A stretch of DNA of 64,000 nucleotides. Origin: Flavobacterium humidisoli. Its GTDB lineage: Bacteria > Bacteroidota > Bacteroidia > Flavobacteriales > Flavobacteriaceae. The notes under the pieces are model-generated. The model saw only the letters and a program-made list of their open reading frames with translations. It searched no databases and was not told the DNA's origin. Positions 7,121 to 16,710 of the stretch are shown here, piece after piece. A program made the translations under genes and the position numbers. The stretch spans positions 2,666,001 through 2,730,000 of the forward strand of contig NZ_CP096829.1 in NCBI RefSeq assembly GCF_023272795.1, read 5' to 3'. The stretch's first letter is position 1; every line of letters begins with the position of its first letter.

Positions 7121-9688
7121 TTACATGTTTTCTTTAATCCATCTTTCCGGCTTGGTCCCTTTGAGATAATGATCGAACCAATGTTTTACTCTCAAACAGA
7201 GGTCTCTCTGGGCTTCTTTTCTTGTAAGATTATGGTCTTCATCTTTATACTGAAGCAGCACTGCATTTTTTTTCAGTCTCCGCATCGCATAATATAATGC
7301 AACACTTTGGGAAGCAGGGACAGTAGCATCATCCTTACCGCACCAGATAAGGAGTGGAGTGTTTATTGTTTCCGCATGAAAAATGGGAGAGTTTTCATAG
7401 TAAGATTCTTTTGCATCATAAAATGAATTTCTCATACGCCACTGCTGGCCTTCAAAGCGCCATGCCTGACTGCCTTTGTATACGTTGTCTGTACTAAAAT
7501 AACGCCCTGTCAGATCGCTGACTCCCGCTCCCGATACCCCTGCAGCAAAAGAAGAGGAGCGCGTCATAATGAAATTGACCTCATAGCCACCGAAAGAATG
7601 TCCAATCAGGCCGATCCGCCTTTCATCAACAATTCCCATCTGCTTAATTTTATTCACGGCAGCTTCGACAGATTCAGCCGCTGAGATGCCTGTCCTCCCG
7701 TAAACATACCCAATATCAGGCAACAGAACAAGATAGCCGTCAAGTGTATAGTTTACAGGATTGAATCCTGTTTCTTCATTTACAGAGGGTATCATGTACT
7801 CATGCTTTTGATAGGATAGTGACTGATATATTTTAATTATCATAGGATATTTTTTAGAGTGGTCATATCCTGCTGGATAAAGCACCGCCGCTTTTAAAAA
7901 TCTGCCATCAGGTACTCTGTAGGTTATCAGTTCTGACCTGCCCCACCTGTATGATGAGTGCTGGGGATTGCTTTTTACAGCGGTATGCATCTGCTTGTCC
8001 AATCCATCTGTCCAGCATATTGAAGGAGGGAGATCAAAGCTCTGGACTTTTGCAAAATATCTTCCCCTCTCGGTGTGATGCAGCTGTCCTGCGTCAAAAT
8101 CTCCGTAGAATAACTTTTGAGGCATTTTTCCATTTTGTAAAATAAAATAGCCTTTTTCTTTATTATTGCCTGAAGCAGAAAGAAAAAGATTTTCATTAAG
8201 CGCTACAGGAGTATCCTGAAGACTGGTGTAGGGATGAAAGACCCTGTTTCTGTTCAGCCAGAACCTGTCGATATAAAATTCAATATTACGTTCTTTTCCA
8301 TTGGTTATGCGTTTGGCTGAAGTGCCATCCAAATTGACAAGCCAGAGGTCATTTTTATCCTGAAGAAGTACAGAGTGCCCATCTGCAGTCCATACCGGAG
8401 CGGCATAAATATCAGGCTGCGTTTTTGATTCAATTTTATCATCCCAATGTCCTTCTATCGAAGCGGTCAGAGAGATATGTTTTTCTGATCTCATATCATA
8501 GCACCACCATGCATCGTTGTAATAATAAACCATTTTGTCATCTGAAGGGCTTATGCTCAGACGACTTCTTTCAATCATGATGCCCTTAACTGCAAGATTT
8601 CTTTTTCCAGTTTCAAGAGATTCTATAAAAATGCTGTTTATGTGATACCTGTTTCCTTCCTGGCCATCGAGCCCTTCTTTAAAAAAAACTGCATAATTTT
8701 CTCCTCCGCTGAGTTTGGCTGTTTCTTTAGCTCTGCCGTATCTTTTAAAAGTTCCTTTTTCAGGATGCCATACTGAAAAAAAGTAGTTTTTATATGATTC
8801 CTCGGCTTTTTTAACCGGATATATCAATTTGTCATTGGTATGCCATATTTCAACACTCTGATCTTCTGCGGTATTTAAAGGTAAAGAATAAGTATCAAAG
8901 AATACCCTGTTTCCGGCATGGCTGATTTTAAGTTTTCTGTTCATGAAAATTTTAATGCTGTCTTCTTCTTTGAAAGTATAAGAATTATGAATACCTGAGC
9001 AAAGTTCTATAAGATGAACTGTTCCAGGTTGCGTTTTGCTTCCTGAAAAAAAAGCTAAATATCTATCTGTTTTCCCCCATATAATATTCACTATCTCCTT
9101 TTCAGATTCAAATACATCCTGAGACTTTGCTGTTGAAAGATTATAGTATTTCATTGAAAAGCGCAAGCCGTTTTTCTCTACAAATGCAATGTATCTGCGG
9201 TTATCTGAAATGACATGTTCGGTAACATTATATATTGAGTCCAATATTCTGCCTCTGTTATCAGTAATGACAATGTTTTTGAGTTTTTTAGAGTCCATAA
9301 CAGTGATGATTCTAGTGTCTTCCGATCCTAAATCATAGCTGATGCATCGTCTGATTGAGAATGATTTGTTTGAATTTAAATCTAAAATTTTTAAAGTAGA
9401 ATCTGGCATTATGCAGCTGAAAAAGCCTTTTGTAAAACGGCCTGATTTTCCTTCCGGGAAGTTATAAGTCAATGAGGATTTTATTTTGTTTATGAACAGA
9501 GTATCTGGAAGTCCGTCATATTTCTTTACATAAGATAGCCAGTTTCCGTCCTGTGAGACTCCTGTCAAATTTAATTTGTGCCAGAGTCTGAAGTTTTCTT
9601 CTGTAAGTGTACTTTTTTGAGGCGCCTGGCCCCAAAGGGGGCAGGCTGCCGCAAGGATACTAATTAAAAAACTAATTCTAAATAACAT
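7121..9688 (-). CDS. S9 family serine peptidase (prolyl oligopeptidase-like)
   Basis: An exported peptidase that should cleave short peptides. It starts with a signal peptide (MLFRISFLISILAAACPLWG). A long beta-propeller-like region fills residues 30-600. The C-terminal alpha/beta-hydrolase domain has the nucleophile motif GHSFGG (Ser near 698), an Asp in GKDDATVP (about 786) and a His in DEDHNL (about 818). Length 855 is within the family range. It lies 16 bases after susD on the same strand. With SusC/SusD the operon reads as a peptide-capture and degradation unit. Confidence 0.9.
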   Translation of the reverse strand: MLFRISFLISILAAACPLWGQAPQKSTLTEENFRLWHKLNLTGVSQDGNWLSYVKKYDGLPDTLFINKIKSSLTYNFPEGKSGRFTKGFFSCIMPDSTLKILDLNSNKSFSIRRCISYDLGSEDTRIITVMDSKKLKNIVITDNRGRILDSIYNVTEHVISDNRRYIAFVEKNGLRFSMKYYNLSTAKSQDVFESEKEIVNIIWGKTDRYLAFFSGSKTQPGTVHLIELCSGIHNSYTFKEEDSIKIFMNRKLKISHAGNRVFFDTYSLPLNTAEDQSVEIWHTNDKLIYPVKKAEESYKNYFFSVWHPEKGTFKRYGRAKETAKLSGGENYAVFFKEGLDGQEGNRYHINSIFIESLETGKRNLAVKGIMIERSRLSISPSDDKMVYYYNDAWWCYDMRSEKHISLTASIEGHWDDKIESKTQPDIYAAPVWTADGHSVLLQDKNDLWLVNLDGTSAKRITNGKERNIEFYIDRFWLNRNRVFHPYTSLQDTPVALNENLFLSASGNNKEKGYFILQNGKMPQKLFYGDFDAGQLHHTERGRYFAKVQSFDLPPSICWTDGLDKQMHTAVKSNPQHSSYRWGRSELITYRVPDGRFLKAAVLYPAGYDHSKKYPMIIKIYQSLSYQKHEYMIPSVNEETGFNPVNYTLDGYLVLLPDIGYVYGRTGISAAESVEAAVNKIKQMGIVDERRIGLIGHSFGGYEVNFIMTRSSSFAAGVSGAGVSDLTGRYFSTDNVYKGSQAWRFEGQQWRMRNSFYDAKESYYENSPIFHAETINTPLLIWCGKDDATVPASQSVALYYAMRRLKKNAVLLQYKDEDHNLTRKEAQRDLCLRVKHWFDHYLKGTKPERWIKENM

Positions 9689-9704
9689 TGCAATGGATAT
9701 TAAG

Positions 9705-11105
9705 TTAGTAACCTGTATTTTGTGGATTAAGTTTTGGGTTCGCGCTTAGCTCCTGGGCAGGAATAGGCCAGAGATTATCGGTGTTATTCCAGCCTGGTTT
9801 TATGCCAGTGAGCGCACCATTCAGCATTCCATATCTTTTTAAATCGAAGAAACGGTGTCCGAATTCTGCAAAAAATTCAGTCCTGCGTTCTCGCAGCACT
9901 GCTGATTTTATATCCTGCTCTGATACAGCAGAAGTGCCGTTAAGACCGGCTCTTGCCCGTATGACATTTAAGTCCTGGCTTGCGCCTATTAAATCACCCT
10001 GTTCAGAACGGGCTTCAGCTCTTATAAGATATTGTTCGGCCAGACGAAATATAATTGAATATTCCTTTGATGTTCCTGTAGCAGATCTCTCTTTATATTT
10101 AAAGGGGTGATACCATATCTCTGCACCTTTCGCAACAGACTTTATCCATTGCACTTTTCTCTGGTCTGCCGGCTCGAATGCATTGAGAAGAGAAGGTGTA
10201 AGTGCGACTTGCGGAGGCGGTCCGGCGGTAAAGATGAAGAGCTGGGCTTCAATTGTATTGTTCGCAGCACCATTAGGCTCGAACTGCCAGATGGTCTCTT
10301 TGCTTTCTTTAAGAAAGACTGAAGAAATTGGAGAAATACTGTACAGCTGGCTGTTGATAACTGCTGAGGCTGCATCTGCCGCCTCGTCCCATCGTTCTGC
10401 ATAAAGCAAAACCCTTGAAAGCAACGCATAAGCAGTAAAGCGGTTCGGCCTTATCCGCTGAGGAGAATTATAGTCTGTACTGAGAAGCGTTTTTGCATGA
10501 TCAAGATCCCGAATTATCAGCTCTGTCATTTCAGAAGGCGGTATCTTTTCTACCCTGCTGTTTATCTTATAATCGGTTGTATTGACGTAAGGTACGGCAC
10601 CATAGAGATTCATAAGGTAAAAGTGTACAAGGGCTCTTAAAAAAAGCCCTTCTCCAGTAAGTCTGTCCTTTTCCTTCTGGCTGATCTTTGCAGATGTGGA
10701 AACTCCTTCTATGAGCGCATTGACTGAATAAAGCTGGGAATAGCTTTTGGTCCATGTGTCCAGGATGCCTGCTTCTGCATCAAAAAGAGAATTGTCATGG
10801 AAAAAATTGATCCCTGGTGCATAATTGTCCAATTCATCAGCATAAAGGCCAAGCTTATAGGTTACACCATTGAATGAGCCGTTGAAGAGACCTCCATCTC
10901 GCATGTTAATGTATATGCCGGATGCTGCGGCATCCGCTGTTTTGATATCTTCAAAAACCATTTTCTTTGAGAGCTGCGAAAGGGGAGGGTTTGTATCAAC
11001 AAAATTATCACAGCCCTGAACCAGAGCAATTATAGGCAGAAATAGGATCCACGCCTTATTTATCTCCCAAGAGTATTTTTTTAATGCTGTCTGTATATTT
11101 TTCAT
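9705..11105 (-). CDS. SusD/RagB-family outer-membrane lipoprotein
   Basis: A surface nutrient-binding lipoprotein that works as the lid of its SusC partner. A type II signal peptide ends in the lipobox VQGC (Cys at about residue 32). The SusD signature follows, with TPR-like helices and a C-terminal region containing FFAEFGHRFFDLKRYG and WPIPAQELSANPKL. Length 466 is normal. It is 11 bases downstream of susC and 16 upstream of the S9 peptidase. The substrate is not stated by the sequence, but the linked peptidase favours peptides. Confidence 0.92.
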   Translation of the reverse strand: MKNIQTALKKYSWEINKAWILFLPIIALVQGCDNFVDTNPPLSQLSKKMVFEDIKTADAAASGIYINMRDGGLFNGSFNGVTYKLGLYADELDNYAPGINFFHDNSLFDAEAGILDTWTKSYSQLYSVNALIEGVSTSAKISQKEKDRLTGEGLFLRALVHFYLMNLYGAVPYVNTTDYKINSRVEKIPPSEMTELIIRDLDHAKTLLSTDYNSPQRIRPNRFTAYALLSRVLLYAERWDEAADAASAVINSQLYSISPISSVFLKESKETIWQFEPNGAANNTIEAQLFIFTAGPPPQVALTPSLLNAFEPADQRKVQWIKSVAKGAEIWYHPFKYKERSATGTSKEYSIIFRLAEQYLIRAEARSEQGDLIGASQDLNVIRARAGLNGTSAVSEQDIKSAVLRERRTEFFAEFGHRFFDLKRYGMLNGALTGIKPGWNNTDNLWPIPAQELSANPKLNPQNTGY

Positions 11106-11116
11106 GGCAATAAGTT

Positions 11117-14100
11117 TTAGAAATTTAACTGAATTCCGACTGAATAGATTTTCAATGGAGGCAGGAAGCCCGAAAACCTAAACTCGGGATCTCCTCCTTT
11201 ATAAGACGTGAAAGTCAGCAGGTTCTGCCCTTGAAAATAAACTCTGCACTTTAGGGGATTATCATTCAAGGGAATATTGTAAGCCAAGGAGATGTTTTTA
11301 AGTCTGATGTATGATCCGTCTCCTATAACTCCGCTGCTCTGAGAAAATCTGCTGCCGGCCTGTACAGCGGCACTGGACGCTCCAGAGGTATAAAGCTGAT
11401 AGGCACTCGAATATCCCGGCGAATTCCAGCGGTCTGTCCTCGATATTGGCTGATTGTTTAAAGTTCCTGGCAGCGGGAATACAAATTCAGCAGTCTGCTG
11501 TTTAACAAACTGAAAAAGAAAATCCAGTTCGAAACTTTTGTAATGCAGCTGATTCTGGATGCCTCCAAAATATTTTGGAGTAAGGTCAGTTATATGCTGC
11601 CTGTCAGGGTCAGATATAATAACGTCATTATTATAATCTTTAAACGTATATATGCCTGTCTGGCTGTCCACCCCAGTTAGTTGATAAAGTTTTGATATAT
11701 TAATTGATCTGCCAATGACATAAGTATTGGTATAAGCAGAGCCTTCAAGTCCGGGAAAGGCAAGGAGCCTGTTTTCTGCAGCTGAAATATTAAAAGCTGT
11801 GCTCCATGTAAGACTTCCATCAGTGATGTTTTCACTTCTAAGAGTAAATTCCCATCCTGAATTTTGGACAGTAGCGTCAAGATTAGCATTTATGGAAGTA
11901 AACCCGGTCGTTCTTGGTAGCTGCACGCCAATGAGCTGGTTCGAGGATCTATTGCGGTAATAAGCTAGGGTAAAAAAAAGTCTGTCTTTAAAAAATCCCA
12001 TCTCCAGAGCTGCTTCCAGTTTTTTATTTATTTCCCATCCAAAATTTGGATTATAGAGTCTTGAGGGATTAAGGCCTACAAGTCCATTATAGGATCGGCC
12101 CGCTGAGGAGTAGGTATCGGCATATTGATAGTCCCCAATCTGATCATTGCCTGAAGTACCGTAACTTGCCCTCAGCTTTCCGAAGCTTATAAAATTGCTT
12201 TTCTGAAGGGATTTCTCCTGCGAAAAGATCCATGCGGCACCGGCAGCCCCAAACCATGCAAAACGGTCGGCAGGACCAAACCGGCTCGAGCCGTCCCTTC
12301 GTCCTGTCAGATTCAAGATATATTTACCATCCCAATTAAGGTTTGCCCTTAAAAAGAAGGCCTGGTACTTGTATTCGGTCTCGTCGCTAACCGTTATATT
12401 TTTTGTTGTGGCTGAGGAGATGTTTTCAATTAGACTGTTGGTTGTGAAGCCTACTCCTGACTGCTGGAGTCTCCCATTAATGAGTCTTTGCGCAGTAGCG
12501 CCTCCAAGCAGATTTATTCCAGCTTTTCCTATGGTTTTATTCCAGCTGATCTGAGGCTCTATTATCCACGATTTTCGATCTACAAAGCTTGTAAAAAGTG
12601 AAGAGCTTTCACTGCCCATGCCGAAAAATGGATTATACGCCGTAGAAGGATCGGTGCGTTTTTCACTGCTTTGGAGACTGGTAAAACCAAAAGATGATTT
12701 TAGCTGAAGTTCCGGCAGCAAATTATATGTGAAGGAAGCGCTGGCCAAAAGGTCATTGACTTTAGCGGCTGATTTTGATTCAAGAGTTGCAAGAGGGTTT
12801 GCAAATGTGCCGCTCTCCCAGTTAATATTTCCCTCACTGTCATAGATCTCAGGGGCATTGGGGGCAAGTGTCCTTGAAATCCTAGTCAAATCTGTACCCG
12901 ACTGAAGATTATCCTGAAAGGTGTATCCTCCGGAGAATGTCATCTTGAATTTTCTGTTATCGGATGTATGACTGCTGCTTATGTGGATTCCTGCCTTAGT
13001 GTAGCTGAAATCTCCTGGCTGCACGGTGGTTTCATCATGAAGCGATCCGCTGAGGAGAAACTGCGTAAGTTCTGAGCCACCCGAAACTGAGCCGGTATAG
13101 TTCCGTATTTGCGATGTGCCTCCAAGCAATTCTTTCTGCCAGTCCGTGTGTCTATTCTGGTCCCATCTCCCATTAATATCATAGGCGTTATTGGGATATT
13201 GTGCAATGCCATCGTTTGCAAAAGCTTCACGGCGCATCTCGAGATAAGAAGCAGTATCCATCAAATCAACAAAACGCGTTACTTTTCCAATTCCTGTTGA
13301 AGCAGAAAAGCTAACGGAAGTTTTACCTGCTTTTGCCCTGCGGGTTGTGACAAGAACAACTCCGTTGGCTCCTCTCGATCCGTAAATTGCCGTTGCATCG
13401 GCATCTTTCAGCACTTCGATACTTTCTATATCGGAAGGGTTTATATTAGTAAGAGGGCTTGCGGGTGCTGCCAGGGCTGTAGAGGTATTATTAGACCCTA
13501 TGGTTTCGGTTGAATAAGGCACTCCATCAATTACATATAAAGGATCGTTTCCTGTTGCGCGAAGGCTGTTCTGTCCACGTATCTTAACACGAAAACCGCT
13601 TGTCGGGCTGCCGCTGTCCTGGATAATGTCCACGCCAGCCATACGTCCCTGCATTGCAGCCAGAACATTGACAACAGGCTGCGTTTCCAGATCTTTAGAG
13701 GTAATTCTGGCTATACTTCCTGTGCGCTCTTTGTCTTTTACGGAATAATATCCTGCATTTATTACTACTTCCTTAAGATTAGTTGCGTCTTCAGATAATA
13801 CAATGTCTAATACACTGTTCTCTATTTTTTTCTCAACATTTGAGAATCCAATAAAGGAAAATATAAGAATATCCCCCTTAGATGCCTGAATGCTATACCT
13901 GCCGTCAAAATCGGTAGTTGTAATAATGGAAGTTCCTTTCACCTTGACGGTCACGCCAGGAAGAGGACCGTGGGTGTCGCTTACAGTCCCCGTAACAAAA
14001 GACTGAAAGCGAACTAAAAAAAGGCTGTTTCCGAGAGTATCGGCCTGCACCTCAGTAAAGTGCAGCGAAAGCCCTAAAATAAAGGCAAAAGAAGCCCTAT

Positions 14101-14119
14101 TCAAAGAAATTATTTTCAT
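11117..14119 (-). CDS. SusC/RagA-family TonB-dependent outer-membrane transporter
   Basis: A TonB-dependent transporter. Order: signal peptide, carboxypeptidase-like domain (VTGTVSDTHGPLPGVTVKVKG, then DFDGRYSI), plug domain with NVLAAMQGRMAGVDI and PLYVIDGVPY, then a beta-barrel ending in the aromatic C-terminus VGIQLNF. Length 1000 is typical. It is the first gene of a three-gene minus-strand operon. The roughly 600 bases upstream hold no gene but several strong hairpins, so a structured leader may control it. Confidence 0.93.
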   Translation of the reverse strand: MKIISLNRASFAFILGLSLHFTEVQADTLGNSLFLVRFQSFVTGTVSDTHGPLPGVTVKVKGTSIITTTDFDGRYSIQASKGDILIFSFIGFSNVEKKIENSVLDIVLSEDATNLKEVVINAGYYSVKDKERTGSIARITSKDLETQPVVNVLAAMQGRMAGVDIIQDSGSPTSGFRVKIRGQNSLRATGNDPLYVIDGVPYSTETIGSNNTSTALAAPASPLTNINPSDIESIEVLKDADATAIYGSRGANGVVLVTTRRAKAGKTSVSFSASTGIGKVTRFVDLMDTASYLEMRREAFANDGIAQYPNNAYDINGRWDQNRHTDWQKELLGGTSQIRNYTGSVSGGSELTQFLLSGSLHDETTVQPGDFSYTKAGIHISSSHTSDNRKFKMTFSGGYTFQDNLQSGTDLTRISRTLAPNAPEIYDSEGNINWESGTFANPLATLESKSAAKVNDLLASASFTYNLLPELQLKSSFGFTSLQSSEKRTDPSTAYNPFFGMGSESSSLFTSFVDRKSWIIEPQISWNKTIGKAGINLLGGATAQRLINGRLQQSGVGFTTNSLIENISSATTKNITVSDETEYKYQAFFLRANLNWDGKYILNLTGRRDGSSRFGPADRFAWFGAAGAAWIFSQEKSLQKSNFISFGKLRASYGTSGNDQIGDYQYADTYSSAGRSYNGLVGLNPSRLYNPNFGWEINKKLEAALEMGFFKDRLFFTLAYYRNRSSNQLIGVQLPRTTGFTSINANLDATVQNSGWEFTLRSENITDGSLTWSTAFNISAAENRLLAFPGLEGSAYTNTYVIGRSINISKLYQLTGVDSQTGIYTFKDYNNDVIISDPDRQHITDLTPKYFGGIQNQLHYKSFELDFLFQFVKQQTAEFVFPLPGTLNNQPISRTDRWNSPGYSSAYQLYTSGASSAAVQAGSRFSQSSGVIGDGSYIRLKNISLAYNIPLNDNPLKCRVYFQGQNLLTFTSYKGGDPEFRFSGFLPPLKIYSVGIQLNF

Positions 14120-14163
14120 AATTTTGAATTGTTAAATGAAACGATTGTTTTGTTTTTCTCAGG

Positions 14164-14205
14164 CCTTCTGCGGTACCGCCAAGTAGCAGCAGAGGGTCTT
14201 TTTTT
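14164..14205 (+). terminator. Hairpin with T-tract in the susC leader
   Basis: CCTTCTGC (14164-14171) pairs with GCAGAGGG (14189-14196, one G-U pair) and is followed on the plus strand by a run of eight Ts. It contains the perfect palindrome GCGGTACCGC (14170-14179). Read on the plus strand it looks like a terminator, though no plus-strand gene precedes it; read on the minus strand it lies in the 5' leader of susC, 45-77 bases before the start. Confidence 0.45.
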
Positions 14206-14465
14206 TGTGCGTGCTTAATTTGTCATTTTTGGAATTGGTTTTATCTGGTTAGTTAATAAATAGGTTACATTTTTAGGAATTTCACAGAGTCTGCTCTGTA
14301 AATTCACCGCGCGGAAGCATGCCGGAGCCAAAGAGCAGCTACGGTTGGAAAAGAAACAAAAGAGTAATCTTACATGCATCCATTAGGAGTTAAAACCATG
14401 AGATACTGCACAGAAACAAAAGCTGAGAATTAAGCCGGGAAGAAAACAGAACTCCTTTAAAAGGA

Positions 14466-14538
14466 GGCGTGGGTTTAAACTCAGCTTATTACTCTCTAGG
14501 TACTGGTATACCGTACGCGCAATAAGTGAGCCCACGCC
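14466..14538. ncRNA. Long imperfect hairpin, candidate structured RNA or small repeat element
   Basis: Perfect arms GGCGTGGG (14466-14473) and CCCACGCC (14531-14538) continue inward with CTCA-G-CTTATT paired to AATAAG-TGAG. The apex holds GTACTGGTATACCGTAC. The right arm can also pair with GGCGTG at 14545-14550, giving two mutually exclusive hairpins as in an attenuator. On the minus strand it lies about 350-420 bases upstream of susC. Confidence 0.45.
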
Positions 14539-14738
14539 ATATTGGGCGTGAGCATTTACACTTATCTTCCTGCGCGTTTTAAAATTACCAGTTTTAGAGA
14601 GCAGGTTCAAAGCGAATGCTTCAAATATTCTTATTAGAAGTATCGCAAAATTATATTATTGAAACAAATATAGCAAAAATATTATCAATGCGGGCGTTCG
14701 ACCGCATTTTTTTATTGCTATTAATTTTAATTTGCTGA

Positions 14739-14972
14739 ATGCTGAACAGTAACAAGATAATATGCACTTATATTTCAAAAGAATGGATTAGAGATTCCTC
14801 TAATCGTGCTTTTGCAAATGAGCATAATATAGACGAAAGTACTGTGAGAAAAATACAAGAACTGCACGAAGGTAAAATTGAGGATTATAGAATTCCAGTT
14901 ATTACATTATTAAAAATATGTGAGTCAAGAGAGATTTCCCTGTCAGATTTCTTTAGAAAGGTTGGACTTTGA
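14739..14972 (+). CDS. Small XRE-like helix-turn-helix regulator (77 aa)
   Basis: A short DNA-binding protein. The segment NRAFANEHNIDESTVRKI reads as a helix-turn-helix, followed by VITLLKICESREISLSDFF as in XRE-type regulators. No other domain is present. It sits 301 bases upstream of hsdM on the same strand and shares the AT-rich composition of the defence genes, so a controller role like that of C-proteins in restriction systems is plausible (inference). Confidence 0.7.
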   Translation: MLNSNKIICTYISKEWIRDSSNRAFANEHNIDESTVRKIQELHEGKIEDYRIPVITLLKICESREISLSDFFRKVGL

Positions 14973-15273
14973 TTTTTTAATATTTGATTCTATTATTTTG
15001 AAAAAAATAATTATTTAAATTCTACTTTAAAAATATTTCATTGTGAATCAAATTTTTATGCAAAAACTACTTTGTAAAAAACTGCCAGCTATGTTTTTAG
15101 ATTAAAAAGTAGCTATTTTTTGTGAATAGTGTTTGGTATTTTGATTTACAGCTTCGCATAAATTACCATATATTTACAGAAAATATCCTTTCAGGATAAA
15201 ATTTCTCTACGAAATTTTTAATAATCTGTAAGGTATATCGTGATATTTTTTTTATTTTTTCTACTTTACTATT
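14973..15273. other. AT-rich intergenic region before hsdM
   Basis: About 300 bases with very high AT content and no gene. It should contain the promoter of the hsdM-hsdS-ATPase-HNH operon. I could not assign a full TTTG / TAnnTTTG Bacteroidetes promoter with proper spacing, and I see no strong hairpin. Confidence 0.4.
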
Positions 15274-16710
15274 ATGAACATACCTAATATTTTAAAGAGC
15301 ATTCAAAATATAATGTGGCAAGACATTGGTTTAAATGGTGATGCTCAGAGAATTGAACAATTGGGGTGGATGTTATTTTTAAAGGTTTTTTCGGATAAAG
15401 ATAGACAGCGTCAATTAAATGACCCGAACTATAATTCTGATATTCCGAAAGATCTACAATGGATAGTAGAAGAGGGTAACTGGGCAGGCGATGAAAACGG
15501 AATGAATAGCGATGACCTAATCGAATTTATTGATAAAAAATTATTTCCATCATTAAAAAATATAAATATTGAATCCACAAGCCCACGGGCTAAAATTGTG
15601 AAGGAAGTTTTCGATGGAAATCATAATTATATGAAAAGTGGCCTTAATGTTCGAAAAGTATTAAATAAACTGAACGAAATTGATTTTAGTGTTGCTAAAG
15701 ATCGCCATGCTTTCGGAGAATTATATGAGACTATTTTAAAAGATTTACAAAGTGCTGGAAAAAGTGGTGAATTTTATACTCCTCGCGCAATAACTTCATT
15801 TGTAACTGAAATGGTTTCTCCTCAAAGAGGTGAAAAAATTTTAGATCCAGCTTGCGGAACTGGTGGTTATTTAACTTCTGCGATAGATTATTTAAAAAGA
15901 AATTTAAGTGATGATACAATAGATAAAATTAATGAAGATAATATTAGAGGGTGGGAATATAAACCTTTACCATATTTATTAGCAACCACTAATTTAATCT
16001 TGCACGATATTGAGGTGCCAAACATTACATTAGGTGATGTTCTATCTAAACCCCTAGATCATTATAAAAAACAAGACAAAGTTGATGTAATCTTAGCTAA
16101 TCCGCCATTTGGTGGAATTGTAGCCAATAATAACGAGAATAATTTTCCTAGTAAGTACCGTACTAAGGAAAGTGTAGATTTATTTTTATTGATAATTATA
16201 AATTTATTAAAAGATGGCGGAAGAGCAGGTCTTGTTTTACCTGATGGGTCGTTGACAGGTGATGGAGTAAAACAAAGAATTAGACAGAAATTGATCGAAG
16301 AATGCAATTTGCATACCATTATAAGGCTACCAAATTCAGTTTTTCAACCATATGCTTCGGTGTCTACTAACTTACTATTTTTCTCTAAAGGAGCACCAAC
16401 AAAAGAAATTTGGTTTTATGAACTGCATTTACCCGAAGGACAAAAGGCTTATAATAAAACTAAACCCATACAGATTGAAGAATTTGACGAAATAAAAAAA
16501 TGGTGGGATAATAGGGTTAATGGCGATTTTAGTTGGAAAGTTGATATTAATGAGATTAAAAATAGAAATTACGATTTAGATTTAAAAAATCCGTCTTATG
16601 CTTTTAAAAATCAAAATTATTATACAAGTAAAGAGTTAATTCATGAGTTAGAAAGTAGTATAGCTTATAGTGATAAGATTATATTAGAACTTAAAAAGTT
16701 TATTAAATGA
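15274..16710 (+). CDS. hsdM: Type I restriction-modification DNA methyltransferase subunit HsdM
   Basis: An N6-adenine methyltransferase subunit. The N-terminal HsdM helical domain (residues 5-135, MWQDIGLNGDAQRIEQLGW) is followed by the catalytic domain: GEFYTPRAI, SAM-binding motif I DPACGTGGYL near residue 191, and catalytic motif IV NPPFGG near residue 276. Length 478 is normal and the frame is intact. The stop overlaps the start of hsdS by 4 bases. It is first of four overlapping genes. No hsdR gene is found before, within or after the cluster. Confidence 0.95.
   Translation: MNIPNILKSIQNIMWQDIGLNGDAQRIEQLGWMLFLKVFSDKDRQRQLNDPNYNSDIPKDLQWIVEEGNWAGDENGMNSDDLIEFIDKKLFPSLKNINIESTSPRAKIVKEVFDGNHNYMKSGLNVRKVLNKLNEIDFSVAKDRHAFGELYETILKDLQSAGKSGEFYTPRAITSFVTEMVSPQRGEKILDPACGTGGYLTSAIDYLKRNLSDDTIDKINEDNIRGWEYKPLPYLLATTNLILHDIEVPNITLGDVLSKPLDHYKKQDKVDVILANPPFGGIVANNNENNFPSKYRTKESVDLFLLIIINLLKDGGRAGLVLPDGSLTGDGVKQRIRQKLIEECNLHTIIRLPNSVFQPYASVSTNLLFFSKGAPTKEIWFYELHLPEGQKAYNKTKPIQIEEFDEIKKWWDNRVNGDFSWKVDINEIKNRNYDLDLKNPSYAFKNQNYYTSKELIHELESSIAYSDKIILELKKFIK

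Larger units (their letters stand above)
14120..14738. other. Structured non-coding region upstream of susC
   Basis: No convincing gene lies in these 619 bases. A 75-codon minus-strand frame (14383-14610) is open, but it overlaps the hairpins described separately and lacks family features. Besides the two listed elements there are CAGAG-TCTG-CTCTG (14285-14298), a CTGCTCT / AGAGCAG pairing (14291-14297 with 14332-14338) and a CTCCTTT-A-AAAGGAG palindrome near 14452-14466. The density of pairing suggests structured RNA. Confidence 0.5.

Noticed and set aside
14383-14610. A 75-codon minus-strand frame upstream of susC
   Set aside because: It overlaps the long hairpins and has no family features. 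The pairing of the DNA explains its composition better than a protein does, though conservation should be checked.
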